Notes under the pieces: generated by a model | Database searches by the model: none | What the model saw: the letters and a program-made list of their open reading frames with translations, nothing else | What the model was told of the DNA's origin: nothing | Shown here: piece by piece, positions 28,228-36,931 of the stretch | Position numbering within the stretch: position 1 is the first letter of the stretch | How the letters are laid out: the number at the start of each line of letters is the position of its first letter | Translations under genes and position numbers: made by a program | Assembly (NCBI GenBank): GCA_902774915.1 | Contig: CACYKH010000005.1 | Location: 53,852-117,851, forward strand | Reading direction: 5' to 3' | Source of the DNA: an uncultured Lachnospiraceae bacterium | GTDB lineage: Bacteria; Bacillota; Clostridia; Lachnospirales; Lachnospiraceae | DNA length: 64,000 bases

Positions 28228-30147
28228 ATGGCAAAGAAGAATGATTCATACGATAGCGAGTCGATAAAGGTCCTAAAGGGTCTTGAGCCTGTAAGACTTA
28301 GACCGGGAATGTATATCGGCAGCACAGGTAGAACCGGTCTGAACCATCTGGTGCAGGAGATTATTGATAATGCAGTAGATGAGCATCTGGCAGGTTATTG
28401 TAAAAATATATATGTTTCGCTGAATGAAGATGGTTCAGCAACTGTGGAGGATGACGGACGAGGAATTCCTGTTGACCTGCATCCTACAGAGAAGAAGAGC
28501 GCGGAGCGAGTTGTATTTACTGTCCTTCACTCAGGTGGTAAGTTCAATGACTCTGTTTATAAGATCAGTGGTGGTCTGCATGGTGTAGGTTCCGCCGTTG
28601 TTAATGCGCTTTCTAAGAAACTGATTGTAGATGTTTATCGTGACGGTTACATCTACCATGATAGTTATGAGTATGGAAAGCCAAAGACTAAGCTTGTGGA
28701 TGGACTGCTTCCATTTGAACCATCACCTTCTGCAAAGAAGACTGGAACAAAGGTTACTCTTTATCCGGATGATACTATTTTCGAAACAGTCAAGTTCAAG
28801 TCCAGTGCCATCCGTCAGAGAATTAAGGAAACATGCTATCTTAATCCAGAGCTGACTATTACATTTGAAAATAAGAGGGATGGTTATGCGCCTGAAGTGT
28901 TCCATCAGCCAGGCGGACTTTCTGCTTTTGTTGAGGATATTTCAAAGGACCTGACGAAGACTTCTCCAGTGGTTGCTCTTAAGGGAGAAAAGAATGGAAT
29001 AGAGGCAGACATTGTATTTGTTTGTACAGAGGACGGCGATGAAAATGTAATCGGTTTCACAAACAATATTACTAACCCAGAAGGTGGTACTCATGTTACC
29101 GGTTACAAAACTGCTTTTGCCAAGATAATTAATAATTATGCCCGTAATGAGCTGGGTGTTCTGAAAGAGAAGGATAGCAATCTTTCTGGTGCAGACATCA
29201 GACAGGGTGTGCAGGCGATTATTTCAGTAAAGCATCCTGATCCTCAGTTTGAAGGTCAGACTAAGACTCGTCTTTCTAATACAGATGTTACTCAGGCTGT
29301 AGATGCCATAATGAGAGAACAGCTGACGGTTTATTTTGACCGTAACTATGATGTTCTTAAGGATATCGTTGACAGAGCTGTTGAGACTGCAAAAGAAAAA
29401 GCTAAGAATAAGACAAAGGTTAATCTGAATAAATTCTCCTTTGAGGGAAATGGAAAGCTTGTTCGTCAGGAAAGTAACGAATCTGAGAAGTGCGAGATTT
29501 TCATAGTCGAGGGTGATTCCGCTGGTGGCTCTGCTAAGTCTGCTCGTAATCGTAAATACCAGGCAATCCTTCCTCTTCGTGGTAAGATCCTGAATGTGGA
29601 GAAGGTTCCTGTAGCTAAGGTTTTGGAGAATAAAGAAATCCAGGCAATGATAAATGCATTCGGATGTGGCTTTGGAACTGGCTTCGGAAATGATTTTGAT
29701 ATTGACAAACTGAACTATGATAAGATAATAATAATGACTGATGCGGACGTAGATGGTGCACACATTGCAACGTTGCTCCTGACTTTCTTCTATAGGTTCT
29801 ATCCTGAGCTTATAACAGGAGGTCACATCTACATTGCAATCCCTCCTCTTTATAGAGTGGGCGAGGGCAAGAAAGCTAAGTATCTTTATTCAGATGATGA
29901 GCTTGAAAAGTATCGTAAGGAGCATAAGAATAAATTCCTTATTCAGCGTTACAAGGGTCTTGGTGAGATGGATGCAAATCAGCTCTTTGAAACAACAATG
30001 GATCCTGAGTACCGTGTTCTGAAACAGGTTATGATATCAAGCCGTGCAGAAGCATCTTCAATTACAAGTACTCTGATGGGAAGCGAAGTAGCTCCGCGTA
30101 GACAATATATTGAAGAAAATTCAAAAGATGCTAAAATAGATTCATGA
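28228..30147 (+). CDS. parE: Type IIA topoisomerase B subunit (topoisomerase IV ParE-like)
   Basis: A 639-residue ATPase subunit. The GHKL site is visible at QEIIDNAVDEHLAGYC, DDGRGIPVD and GGLHGVGSAVVNALS; the transducer carries QTKTRLSN; the TOPRIM domain shows EGDSAGGSAKSARNRKYQAI and DADVDGAHIATLL. The end QRYKGLGEMDANQLFETTMDPE is the family C-terminus. It pairs with ParC to form the A2B2 enzyme that uses ATP to pass one DNA duplex through another. AGAGGATAG precedes the ATG. GyrB is an alternative name; linkage to the ParC-like gene favours ParE. Confidence 0.9.
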   Translation: MAKKNDSYDSESIKVLKGLEPVRLRPGMYIGSTGRTGLNHLVQEIIDNAVDEHLAGYCKNIYVSLNEDGSATVEDDGRGIPVDLHPTEKKSAERVVFTVLHSGGKFNDSVYKISGGLHGVGSAVVNALSKKLIVDVYRDGYIYHDSYEYGKPKTKLVDGLLPFEPSPSAKKTGTKVTLYPDDTIFETVKFKSSAIRQRIKETCYLNPELTITFENKRDGYAPEVFHQPGGLSAFVEDISKDLTKTSPVVALKGEKNGIEADIVFVCTEDGDENVIGFTNNITNPEGGTHVTGYKTAFAKIINNYARNELGVLKEKDSNLSGADIRQGVQAIISVKHPDPQFEGQTKTRLSNTDVTQAVDAIMREQLTVYFDRNYDVLKDIVDRAVETAKEKAKNKTKVNLNKFSFEGNGKLVRQESNESEKCEIFIVEGDSAGGSAKSARNRKYQAILPLRGKILNVEKVPVAKVLENKEIQAMINAFGCGFGTGFGNDFDIDKLNYDKIIIMTDADVDGAHIATLLLTFFYRFYPELITGGHIYIAIPPLYRVGEGKKAKYLYSDDELEKYRKEHKNKFLIQRYKGLGEMDANQLFETTMDPEYRVLKQVMISSRAEASSITSTLMGSEVAPRRQYIEENSKDAKIDS

Positions 30148-30195
30148 TTTTTTACTTAATATAAAAATTATATGAAAACAATGGAGGTTAAAAAC

Positions 30196-31365
30196 ATGAG
30201 TGACGAATTTAATCCACAGGGACCAGGACCACAGAGTCCTGATCAGACATTCGGTGGACAGCCACAACAGCCATACGGCCAGCCTCAGCAGTTCCAGGGC
30301 CAGCCACAGCAGTTTGATGGCCAGCAGCAATTTGGTGGACAGCCACAGCAGCCATACGGTCAGCCACAGCAGTTCCAGGGACAGCCTCAGCAGTTCCAGG
30401 GTCAGCCACAGTATGGTCAGCAGCAGTATGGACAGCCTGGACAGCAGCCAGGAGGTCAGCCATATGGACAGCAGCCACAGTATGGTGGACAGCAGCCATA
30501 CGGTCAGCAGCCACAGTTTGGTGGACAGCAGCCAGGTGGACAGCCACCTAAGAAGAGTAATACTGGTCTTATAATCGGTATTATTGTTGGTGCTCTTGTA
30601 TTCTTATTAGTTTGCGTTTTTGTCATTATTGCTATAACAGGCAAAAAGGATGATGATAAGAAGGAAGAGAAGAAGACAACTGAGGAAGTGACAGAAGAGG
30701 AAACTACAGAAGAAGAAATCGAAGAGATTACTGAAGAAGCTACTGACGAGAAGACAGAAGAAGAGACTACTGAAGAAGAGACAGAGGAAGAAACAACTGA
30801 GGAGAGCAGTGCTGGTGGTACAGCTACAACTCCTGATGATATGTCAGATGACATTTTCGATTGTCAGTTTGCAATGGATGGAACAGTTTATACACTTCCA
30901 TTTGATTATTCACTGATTAGTGATAAGTATACATTTGATCTTGCTGACTATGGATACGAGGATGGATACATTCTTAATCCTAAGGACAAGGTTACATCTA
31001 CTATCGAGCTTGAGAGTGATGACCTTGATGAAGATGTAAACTTCTGGGTTGGATTCCTTAATACAGGAAGCGAAGCTAAGGATATTAAAGAAACAGCTGT
31101 TTGGGCTTACAGTATTGATATTAACTGGGCAGAAACAGATAAGTACCCAGAAATTATTCTTCCAAAGGGAATTACATGGGGAAGTTCAGTTGATGATGTA
31201 AAGGCTGCTTATGGTGAGCCTACAGAAGACCCTTACAGAGCTGAGGAGCTTGGCTACTGGAGTTATACATATAAGAGTGAAGACTATGATGTTTATCTTA
31301 CTCTTACAATCTATGACGATAAGGGTATTACAAAGATTGAATACCAGAACTACGATACAGACTGA
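30196..31365 (+). CDS. Membrane protein with Gln/Gly/Pro-rich repeat domain and extracellular C-terminal domain
   Basis: ATG 30196 follows GGAGG. The 389-residue product has four parts: residues 1-115, imperfect repeats of the kind QPQQFQGQPQQPYGG with almost no charge; a membrane segment near residues 125-150 (GLIIGIIVGALVFLLVC); a stalk of Thr and Glu (to about residue 215); and a compact acidic C-terminal domain of about 165 residues with many Tyr and Trp. By the positive-inside rule (KKSN before, GKKDDDKK after) the orientation is ambiguous, though N-in is likely. The repeat part resembles prion-like low-complexity regions. I recognise no family for the C-terminal domain. It ends before a terminator. 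Confidence 0.8.
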   Translation: MSDEFNPQGPGPQSPDQTFGGQPQQPYGQPQQFQGQPQQFDGQQQFGGQPQQPYGQPQQFQGQPQQFQGQPQYGQQQYGQPGQQPGGQPYGQQPQYGGQQPYGQQPQFGGQQPGGQPPKKSNTGLIIGIIVGALVFLLVCVFVIIAITGKKDDDKKEEKKTTEEVTEEETTEEEIEEITEEATDEKTEEETTEEETEEETTEESSAGGTATTPDDMSDDIFDCQFAMDGTVYTLPFDYSLISDKYTFDLADYGYEDGYILNPKDKVTSTIELESDDLDEDVNFWVGFLNTGSEAKDIKETAVWAYSIDINWAETDKYPEIILPKGITWGSSVDDVKAAYGEPTEDPYRAEELGYWSYTYKSEDYDVYLTLTIYDDKGITKIEYQNYDTD

Positions 31366-31387
31366 TAAATAAAATTAATACTAGAAA

Positions 31388-31427
31388 AAAACCTCTCTTT
31401 CAGTTAATCTGTTAGGGAGGTTTTTAT
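31388..31427 (+). terminator. Terminator/attenuator just upstream of feoAB
   Basis: AAAACCTCTC (31388-31397) pairs with GGGAGGTTTT (31415-31424), one G-U pair, with T residues after it. It ends 7 bases before the feoAB ribosome site (AAAGGAG), leaving no room for a promoter in between. Confidence 0.8.
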
Positions 31428-31450
31428 ATTATCAAAGGAGTAACTGAATA

Positions 31451-33841
31451 ATGACACTAAGAGAACTTGCAATTGGCGAGACTTGTGTAATAAAAGAAGT
31501 TGGCGGGGAAGGTGCGCTCAGGCAGCATTTTCTTGATATGGGTGTTATCCCTGGAGTAGAGGTGACACTTATAAAGCTTGCACCGATGGGTGACCCAATG
31601 GAGCTTAGGATTCATGGGTATGAGCTGACGCTTCGACTTGCTGACGCAGACCAGATAAATGTTGAACTTGTTAAAGATGTTAAAACACAGAATGCTTCAG
31701 ATGTAGATGATGGGTCTGTAGATGTAAACAATATAGAAAATAAAAGTAAAGATAAGAAAAAGCATAAACACCACCCTGGTCTTGGTGAGGGTGGTATTTA
31801 TCATGACCATACTACTGAGAAAAAGCTTCCTGAAGGTACGACTCTGACATTTGCACTGGCGGGAAATCAGAATAGTGGTAAAACCACTTTGTTCAATCAG
31901 CTTACTGGTTCTAACCAGCATGTTGGTAACTTTCCTGGAGTAACTGTAGATAGAAAGAGTGGTGTGATTAAAGGTCATTCTAATACTGAGGTTGTTGACC
32001 TGCCTGGTATCTATTCTCTTTCTCCTTACACTGATGAGGAAATAGTTTCAAGACAATATATCATAGGTGAAAAACCAAAGGGTATTATCAATATAGTTGA
32101 TGCTACAAACATAGAGAGAAATCTATATCTCACAATGCAGCTTATAGAGTTGGATATCCCAATGGTTCTTGCACTTAACATGATGGATGAAGTAAGAGGA
32201 AATGGAGGCTCTATTAATATCAATGCTATGGAGGCCCTCTTAGGTATCCCTGTTGTCCCTATTTCTGCTGCAAAGAATGAAGGTGTAGATGAGCTTGTAA
32301 GCCACGCGCTTCACGTTGCAAAGTATCAGGAGAGTCCTGGTAAGAAGGATTTCTGTGATGAGTCAGATCATGGTGGAGCGGTTCACAGATGTCTTCACGG
32401 TATAATGCATCTTATTGAAGACCATGCTAAGCGTGCAGATATTCCTGTTCGTTTTGCAGCTAACAAACTTATTGAAGGTGATAAGAGAGTATTTGATGCT
32501 CTTGAGTTATCTGAAAATGAGCTGGATATGGTGGAGCATATTATAGTTCAGATGGAAGAGGAGCGTGGACTTGACAGATCTGCTGCTATAGCTGATATGC
32601 GTTTCTCATTTATTGATAAGCTGGTTAAAGAGACGGTTGTAAAACCATCTGAAAGTAAGGAAAGAGAACGAAGTGAAAAGATAGATAAAATACTCACAGG
32701 TAAGTTTACTGCTGTTCCTGCATTTATACTTATTATGGGTGTGATTGCATTTCTTACTTTTAATCTGGTTGGTGCATGGTTGCAGGAACTTCTTGAAAGT
32801 GGAATAGGCTTTGTTACGGATAAGCTGGACCAGGCACTTACTAACTGGAATGTAAATGAAGTTATTCATTCGCTAATTATTGACGGTATATTTAGTGGCG
32901 TAGGAAGCGTGCTTAGTTTCCTCCCAATTATCATACTTCTTTTCTTCTTCCTGTCACTTCTTGAAGATACGGGATATATGGCGAGAGTTGCTTTCGTTAT
33001 GGATAGACCACTCAGAAAGCTTGGTCTTTCTGGAAGAAGTATTGTGCCTATGCTTATTGGTTTTGGATGCTCAGTTCCTGGAGTAATGTCCAGCAGAACT
33101 CTGCCTTCAGAACGTGATAGAAAAATGACGATCATGATGATTCCATTTATGAGCTGTACAGCCAAGTATCCTATTTATGGATTTCTTGTGGCTGCTTTCT
33201 TCCCGGGTAAGGGTGCACTCATAATCATGATGCTTTATCTTCTTGGAATAATTGTTGGAATAATAACTGCTGTTATTTCTAAGAAGATTGTATTTAAAGG
33301 TGAGGCAGTTCCATTTGTTATGGAGCTTCCAAACTATCGTCTTCCAGGAATTAAGAATGTCGCACAGCTGATGTGGGAAAAAGCTAAGGATTTCCTTGTG
33401 AAAGCATTTACCATTATCTTTGTAGCTACAATAGTAATCTGGTTCCTTCAAAGCTTTAATCCTCATCTTGGTTTAGCGGCAGATCCTCAGGATAGTATGC
33501 TTGCTAAGGTGGCTGGTTTTATTGCACCAGTTTTTTCACCGCTTGGATTTGGTGATTGGAGAGTTGTGACAGCTCTTATTACAGGATTTATGGCTAAGGA
33601 GAGTGTGGTATCTACACTTACTATTCTGACTGAAGGAAACATTGCCGGACTTATTAGTTCGACAGCCGCTATTTCACTCCTTGTATTCTGCCTGCTTTAT
33701 ACACCATGTGTTGCTGCAGTAGCATCAGTAAAAAGAGAACTTGGTCGTAAATGGGCACTTCTCATGGTTCTTCTTCAATGTTCAGTTGCTTGGGTAGTAG
33801 CATTTGTTATTTATAGTATTTTTAAATTAGTGATGGGATAA
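31451..33841 (+). CDS. feoB: Ferrous iron transporter, fused FeoA-FeoB
   Basis: A 796-residue protein that joins the small FeoA SH3-like domain (residues 1-75, with LRQHFLDMGVIPG) to FeoB. Between them is a charged linker with a His cluster (KKKHKHHPGLGEGGIYHDH). The G domain shows G1 GNQNSGKTTLFNQLTG, G3 DLPGIYSLSPYTDEE and G4 NMMDE; G1 has Gln where Pro is usual. The membrane part has two Gate motifs (GCSVPGVMSSRT and the CVAAVASVKRELG region) and about nine membrane segments. FeoB imports Fe2+ using nucleotide hydrolysis, important for anaerobes. No feoC is seen. A terminator-like hairpin directly before the gene suggests leader control. Confidence 0.93.
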   Translation: MTLRELAIGETCVIKEVGGEGALRQHFLDMGVIPGVEVTLIKLAPMGDPMELRIHGYELTLRLADADQINVELVKDVKTQNASDVDDGSVDVNNIENKSKDKKKHKHHPGLGEGGIYHDHTTEKKLPEGTTLTFALAGNQNSGKTTLFNQLTGSNQHVGNFPGVTVDRKSGVIKGHSNTEVVDLPGIYSLSPYTDEEIVSRQYIIGEKPKGIINIVDATNIERNLYLTMQLIELDIPMVLALNMMDEVRGNGGSININAMEALLGIPVVPISAAKNEGVDELVSHALHVAKYQESPGKKDFCDESDHGGAVHRCLHGIMHLIEDHAKRADIPVRFAANKLIEGDKRVFDALELSENELDMVEHIIVQMEEERGLDRSAAIADMRFSFIDKLVKETVVKPSESKERERSEKIDKILTGKFTAVPAFILIMGVIAFLTFNLVGAWLQELLESGIGFVTDKLDQALTNWNVNEVIHSLIIDGIFSGVGSVLSFLPIIILLFFFLSLLEDTGYMARVAFVMDRPLRKLGLSGRSIVPMLIGFGCSVPGVMSSRTLPSERDRKMTIMMIPFMSCTAKYPIYGFLVAAFFPGKGALIIMMLYLLGIIVGIITAVISKKIVFKGEAVPFVMELPNYRLPGIKNVAQLMWEKAKDFLVKAFTIIFVATIVIWFLQSFNPHLGLAADPQDSMLAKVAGFIAPVFSPLGFGDWRVVTALITGFMAKESVVSTLTILTEGNIAGLISSTAAISLLVFCLLYTPCVAAVASVKRELGRKWALLMVLLQCSVAWVVAFVIYSIFKLVMG

Positions 33842-33894
33842 AAGATCATTTATTTTTGCATAAAGAAAGTGACATTTTTAATAAAAAAGGATAA

Positions 33895-34566
33895 ATGAGA
33901 AACATGATAAAACGTATAATAGTATATATACTTGGTATATTAGTTCTTGCGCTTGGAATAGTATTAAATACTAAAGCAAATCTAGGTGTATCATCAATCA
34001 TTACAATTTCATTTTCGATTTCAAAGATTTGGAATTTGAATTTTGCTAATGTTACATTTCTGCTGTATTCAAGTTTTGTAATTGTAGAGATGATACTCAG
34101 AGGTTTTAGAAGAGAGTGGAGAGAGTTTTTCTTATCTATTCTTCAAATACCATTTAGTTTGGTATTTACTCGCTTTATGAATATATATGACAGATGGCTT
34201 CCTGATTTTAAGACTGTTTATGAGGGTACATTTTGGGGAAGTATTCCAGGAAGAATCATCATTCTGCTTTTCGCCATACTTCTGACAGGTTGGGGAGTGG
34301 TTATGACTGTTAATCCAGGTTTTGTTCCTAACCCTGCGGATGGCATAGTACACACTATAGCAGTCTGCGTAAACAAAGAAATGGGACTCATCAAGAATAT
34401 CTTTGATATTTCCTGTGTTGCAATCACATGTACCATTGGTCTGATCTGTGCAGGAAAGATAGTAGGAGTGGGAATAGGAACCATCCTCTCAATGCTCCTG
34501 ATAGGTAGAGTTATTGCGGTTACAAATTACGTTATTAATCGATTAAAGCCTGCTGAAGAAGAATAG
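33895..34566 (+). CDS. YczE/YitT-like integral membrane protein
   Basis: AAGGATAA precedes the ATG. The 223-residue protein is hydrophobic throughout, with about five membrane segments. The N-terminal stretch VLALGIVLNTKANLGVSSIITISFSIS and the later VNPGFVPNPADGIVHTIAV match the YczE/YyaS/YitT group of membrane proteins of unknown transport role. It lies 53 bases after feoAB without a terminator and 14 bases before the methyltransferase gene. Confidence 0.75.
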   Translation: MRNMIKRIIVYILGILVLALGIVLNTKANLGVSSIITISFSISKIWNLNFANVTFLLYSSFVIVEMILRGFRREWREFFLSILQIPFSLVFTRFMNIYDRWLPDFKTVYEGTFWGSIPGRIIILLFAILLTGWGVVMTVNPGFVPNPADGIVHTIAVCVNKEMGLIKNIFDISCVAITCTIGLICAGKIVGVGIGTILSMLLIGRVIAVTNYVINRLKPAEEE

Positions 34567-34580
34567 ATAAAGGGTTTTGT

Positions 34581-35444
34581 ATGGATTTTGATATTATTAG
34601 AATTACAGATGAGCGTGATGCTGAGCTGGAGCTTTATTTTAGTGCAAATGAAACTCAGCTGCTTCATTATTATGAACCAGAGCTAGGTCTTTTTGTGGTT
34701 GAAAGTCCGGTTGTAATAGAACGTGCTTTAGCGGCAGGTTATGAGGTTCGTTCTTTTGTAATGATTGATTCTCTGGCAGAAGAGATGTGTGAGAGGTTTA
34801 GGTCGATTATCGATAGCGCATCAGCTGGTAAAGAGAAGCGAGATGAAGGATCAGTAGGAAAAATACCAGTTTATGTAGCAGATTATGAAACTATTGCAGA
34901 CATGACCGGAGTTAATATTACACGTGGTGTTCTTGCTTTGATGAAGAGAAGAGAGCTGCCTGGTTTAGAAGAATTGGTAAAGGATTATCGAAGGATAGCA
35001 ATCTTTGATGATGTGGAAAATCCTACAAATGTGGGAGCAATGTTCAGGTCTGCGGCTGCTCTTGGTATTGACGCTGTGGTTTTAGCTGGGGCTTCCAGTG
35101 ATCCGCTGTATAGAAGAGCATCAAGGGTTAGTGTAGGAACAGTCTTCCAGCTACCATGGACAAAGCTGAATAAAAAGGATAAGTCATTGGATTATATTCA
35201 GACCTTGCACAAGCTTGGGTTTAAAACAGTTGCAATGGCGCTAAGTGATAATTCAATTCAGATAGATGATAATAGACTTAAGTCAGAGGAAAAGCTTGCT
35301 ATCATTCTTGGTAATGAAGGAGTAGGACTTTCTGATGATGTGATTTCAAAAAGTGACTATGTTGCTAAAATACCTATGAAGAACAATGTTGATTCGTTAA
35401 ATGTGGCGGCAGCTAGTTCTATTATATTTTGGGAGTTAAGATAA
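34581..35444 (+). CDS. SpoU/TrmH-family RNA 2'-O-methyltransferase
   Basis: AAAGGG precedes the ATG. The 287-residue protein has an N-terminal substrate-binding part and a SPOUT knot domain with the three family motifs: VENPTNVGAMFRSAAALGID, ILGNEGVGLSDDV and IPMKNNVDSLNVAAASSII. These enzymes methylate the 2'-hydroxyl of a ribose in rRNA or tRNA using S-adenosylmethionine. Which nucleotide is modified cannot be told. Its stop is directly followed by the start of the MATE gene. Confidence 0.87.
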   Translation: MDFDIIRITDERDAELELYFSANETQLLHYYEPELGLFVVESPVVIERALAAGYEVRSFVMIDSLAEEMCERFRSIIDSASAGKEKRDEGSVGKIPVYVADYETIADMTGVNITRGVLALMKRRELPGLEELVKDYRRIAIFDDVENPTNVGAMFRSAAALGIDAVVLAGASSDPLYRRASRVSVGTVFQLPWTKLNKKDKSLDYIQTLHKLGFKTVAMALSDNSIQIDDNRLKSEEKLAIILGNEGVGLSDDVISKSDYVAKIPMKNNVDSLNVAAASSIIFWELR

Positions 35445-36788
35445 ATGACTTCAAGACAGGAAATGCTGAGGGAGATGCCGGTCCCACAGCTGATACTTAA
35501 ATTATCTGTGCCAACAATCATCAGTATGATGGTAACAGCACTTTACAATTCGGCAGATACATATTTCGTGGGCAAGATATCTACAGAAGCAACAGCTGCT
35601 GTAGGTCTTGTTTTTTCTGTGATGGCGATTATTCAGGCTGTTGGATTTTTCTGTGGTCATGGTTCGGGAAATTATTTATCACGTATGTTGGGTGCCAATA
35701 AGAAAGAAGAAGCAAATATGATGGCATCTACCGGATTTACATTGTCACTCATTCTTGGACTTATTGTCGCGACTCTTGGTAATATTTTCGCATACAGAAT
35801 TGCTGGCTGGATAGGTTCCACACCAAGCACTATGGACGATACTATTTCTTACATGAGAATTATCCTTATGGGTGCTCCGTTTATGATGGGCCAGTTCGTT
35901 ATTAATAATCAGCTCAGATATCAGGGAAATGCCATGTATGCCATGATAGGTCTGATGTGTGGAGCGGTAGTAAATGTATTCTTAGATCCTCTGCTTATAT
36001 TATATTTCGGCTTGGGCGTTAAAGGTGCTGCGATAGCAACTGTATCAGGACAGCTCATCAGTTTCTTTGTTCTTTTCATAGGAAGTAGAAGAGGCGAGAA
36101 TATAAAAATGCATATTAAGGATGTACACATTAATCTGCATTTTATTAAAGAGATAATAAATGGTGGAACCCCATCCCTTCTTAGACAGGGACTTGCGGCA
36201 GTTTCAACACTTCTTTTAAATCACTATGCAGGAAAGTTTGGAGGTGCTGCAGGAATTGCCGGTATGTCTATCGTTACAAGGGTAATGCTCATGATGATAG
36301 CGGCGCTGATTGGCTTTGGTCAGGGTTATCAGCCTGTATGCTCATTTAATTATGGAGCGGGACTTATAGACAGAGTAAAGCAGGGTTACTATTTCTGTGT
36401 TAGATGGGGATTTATTTTCCTTCTGGCTATTGGTGTTATTTGTTTTACATTTGCTCCTCAAATAGTTGGATGGTTCAGAGATGATCCTGAGGTTATAAAG
36501 GTGGGTACACTAGCACTCAGATGTCAGGCATCTGTTATTGCTTTATCTTCCCCAATAGTTATGACAAACATGATGCTTCAATCAATAGGTCGTGGACTAA
36601 AGGCGAGTATTACAGCCTCGGCTCGTAACGGAATATTCTTTATTCCTCTGATAATAATCCTTCCTATATTCTTCGGGATGACTGGAGTGCAGATTACACA
36701 GACAGTCTCAGATGTCCTTACTTTCATACTCATTATTCCAATGGCTCAAAGCGAAATCATGTCTATGAATAAGCTAATGGAGGTATAG
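35445..36788 (+). CDS. MATE-family multidrug/Na+ antiporter
   Basis: The ATG directly follows the stop of the previous gene. The 447-residue protein has about twelve membrane segments in two similar halves; family marks are LSVPTIISMMVTALYNSADTYFVG, GSGNYLSRMLGANKKEEAN and the second-half GFGQGYQPVCSFNYGA. MATE carriers expel cationic organic compounds in exchange for Na+ or protons. Substrate unknown. No regulator is adjacent. Confidence 0.9.
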   Translation: MTSRQEMLREMPVPQLILKLSVPTIISMMVTALYNSADTYFVGKISTEATAAVGLVFSVMAIIQAVGFFCGHGSGNYLSRMLGANKKEEANMMASTGFTLSLILGLIVATLGNIFAYRIAGWIGSTPSTMDDTISYMRIILMGAPFMMGQFVINNQLRYQGNAMYAMIGLMCGAVVNVFLDPLLILYFGLGVKGAAIATVSGQLISFFVLFIGSRRGENIKMHIKDVHINLHFIKEIINGGTPSLLRQGLAAVSTLLLNHYAGKFGGAAGIAGMSIVTRVMLMMIAALIGFGQGYQPVCSFNYGAGLIDRVKQGYYFCVRWGFIFLLAIGVICFTFAPQIVGWFRDDPEVIKVGTLALRCQASVIALSSPIVMTNMMLQSIGRGLKASITASARNGIFFIPLIIILPIFFGMTGVQITQTVSDVLTFILIIPMAQSEIMSMNKLMEV

Positions 36789-36931
36789 GCAATAACTATA
36801 ACGGATAATAGTATATAAATATAGTGGGCTAGTGGGTTTTTATTTATCCTATAGTTTTTTTATGATAATATGTCAAAGTAATAACTGAAAATTATAAGAG
36901 GTTATAAATAACATTAATAAGGAGAAACGAT

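Noticed and set aside
29224-29826. Antisense open frame of 200 codons opposite parE
   Set aside because: Opposes a highly conserved gene and has no ribosome site or recognisable domain.
25942-30147. Identification as gyrA-gyrB
   Set aside because: The A subunit lacks the GyrA box and has Ser/Glu at the ParC positions of the quinolone region; A before B also differs from gyrB-gyrA. Kept as topoisomerase IV-like with some doubt.
30240-30550. Repetitive DNA that could be mistaken for a CRISPR array
   Set aside because: The repeats are in frame and encode the Gln/Gly/Pro-rich domain; there are no unique spacers of even length.
36789-36931. Leader of metY checked for a SAM riboswitch or T-box
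   Set aside because: None of the conserved cores of these RNAs is visible; only AT-rich sequence and a poor -10 candidate.
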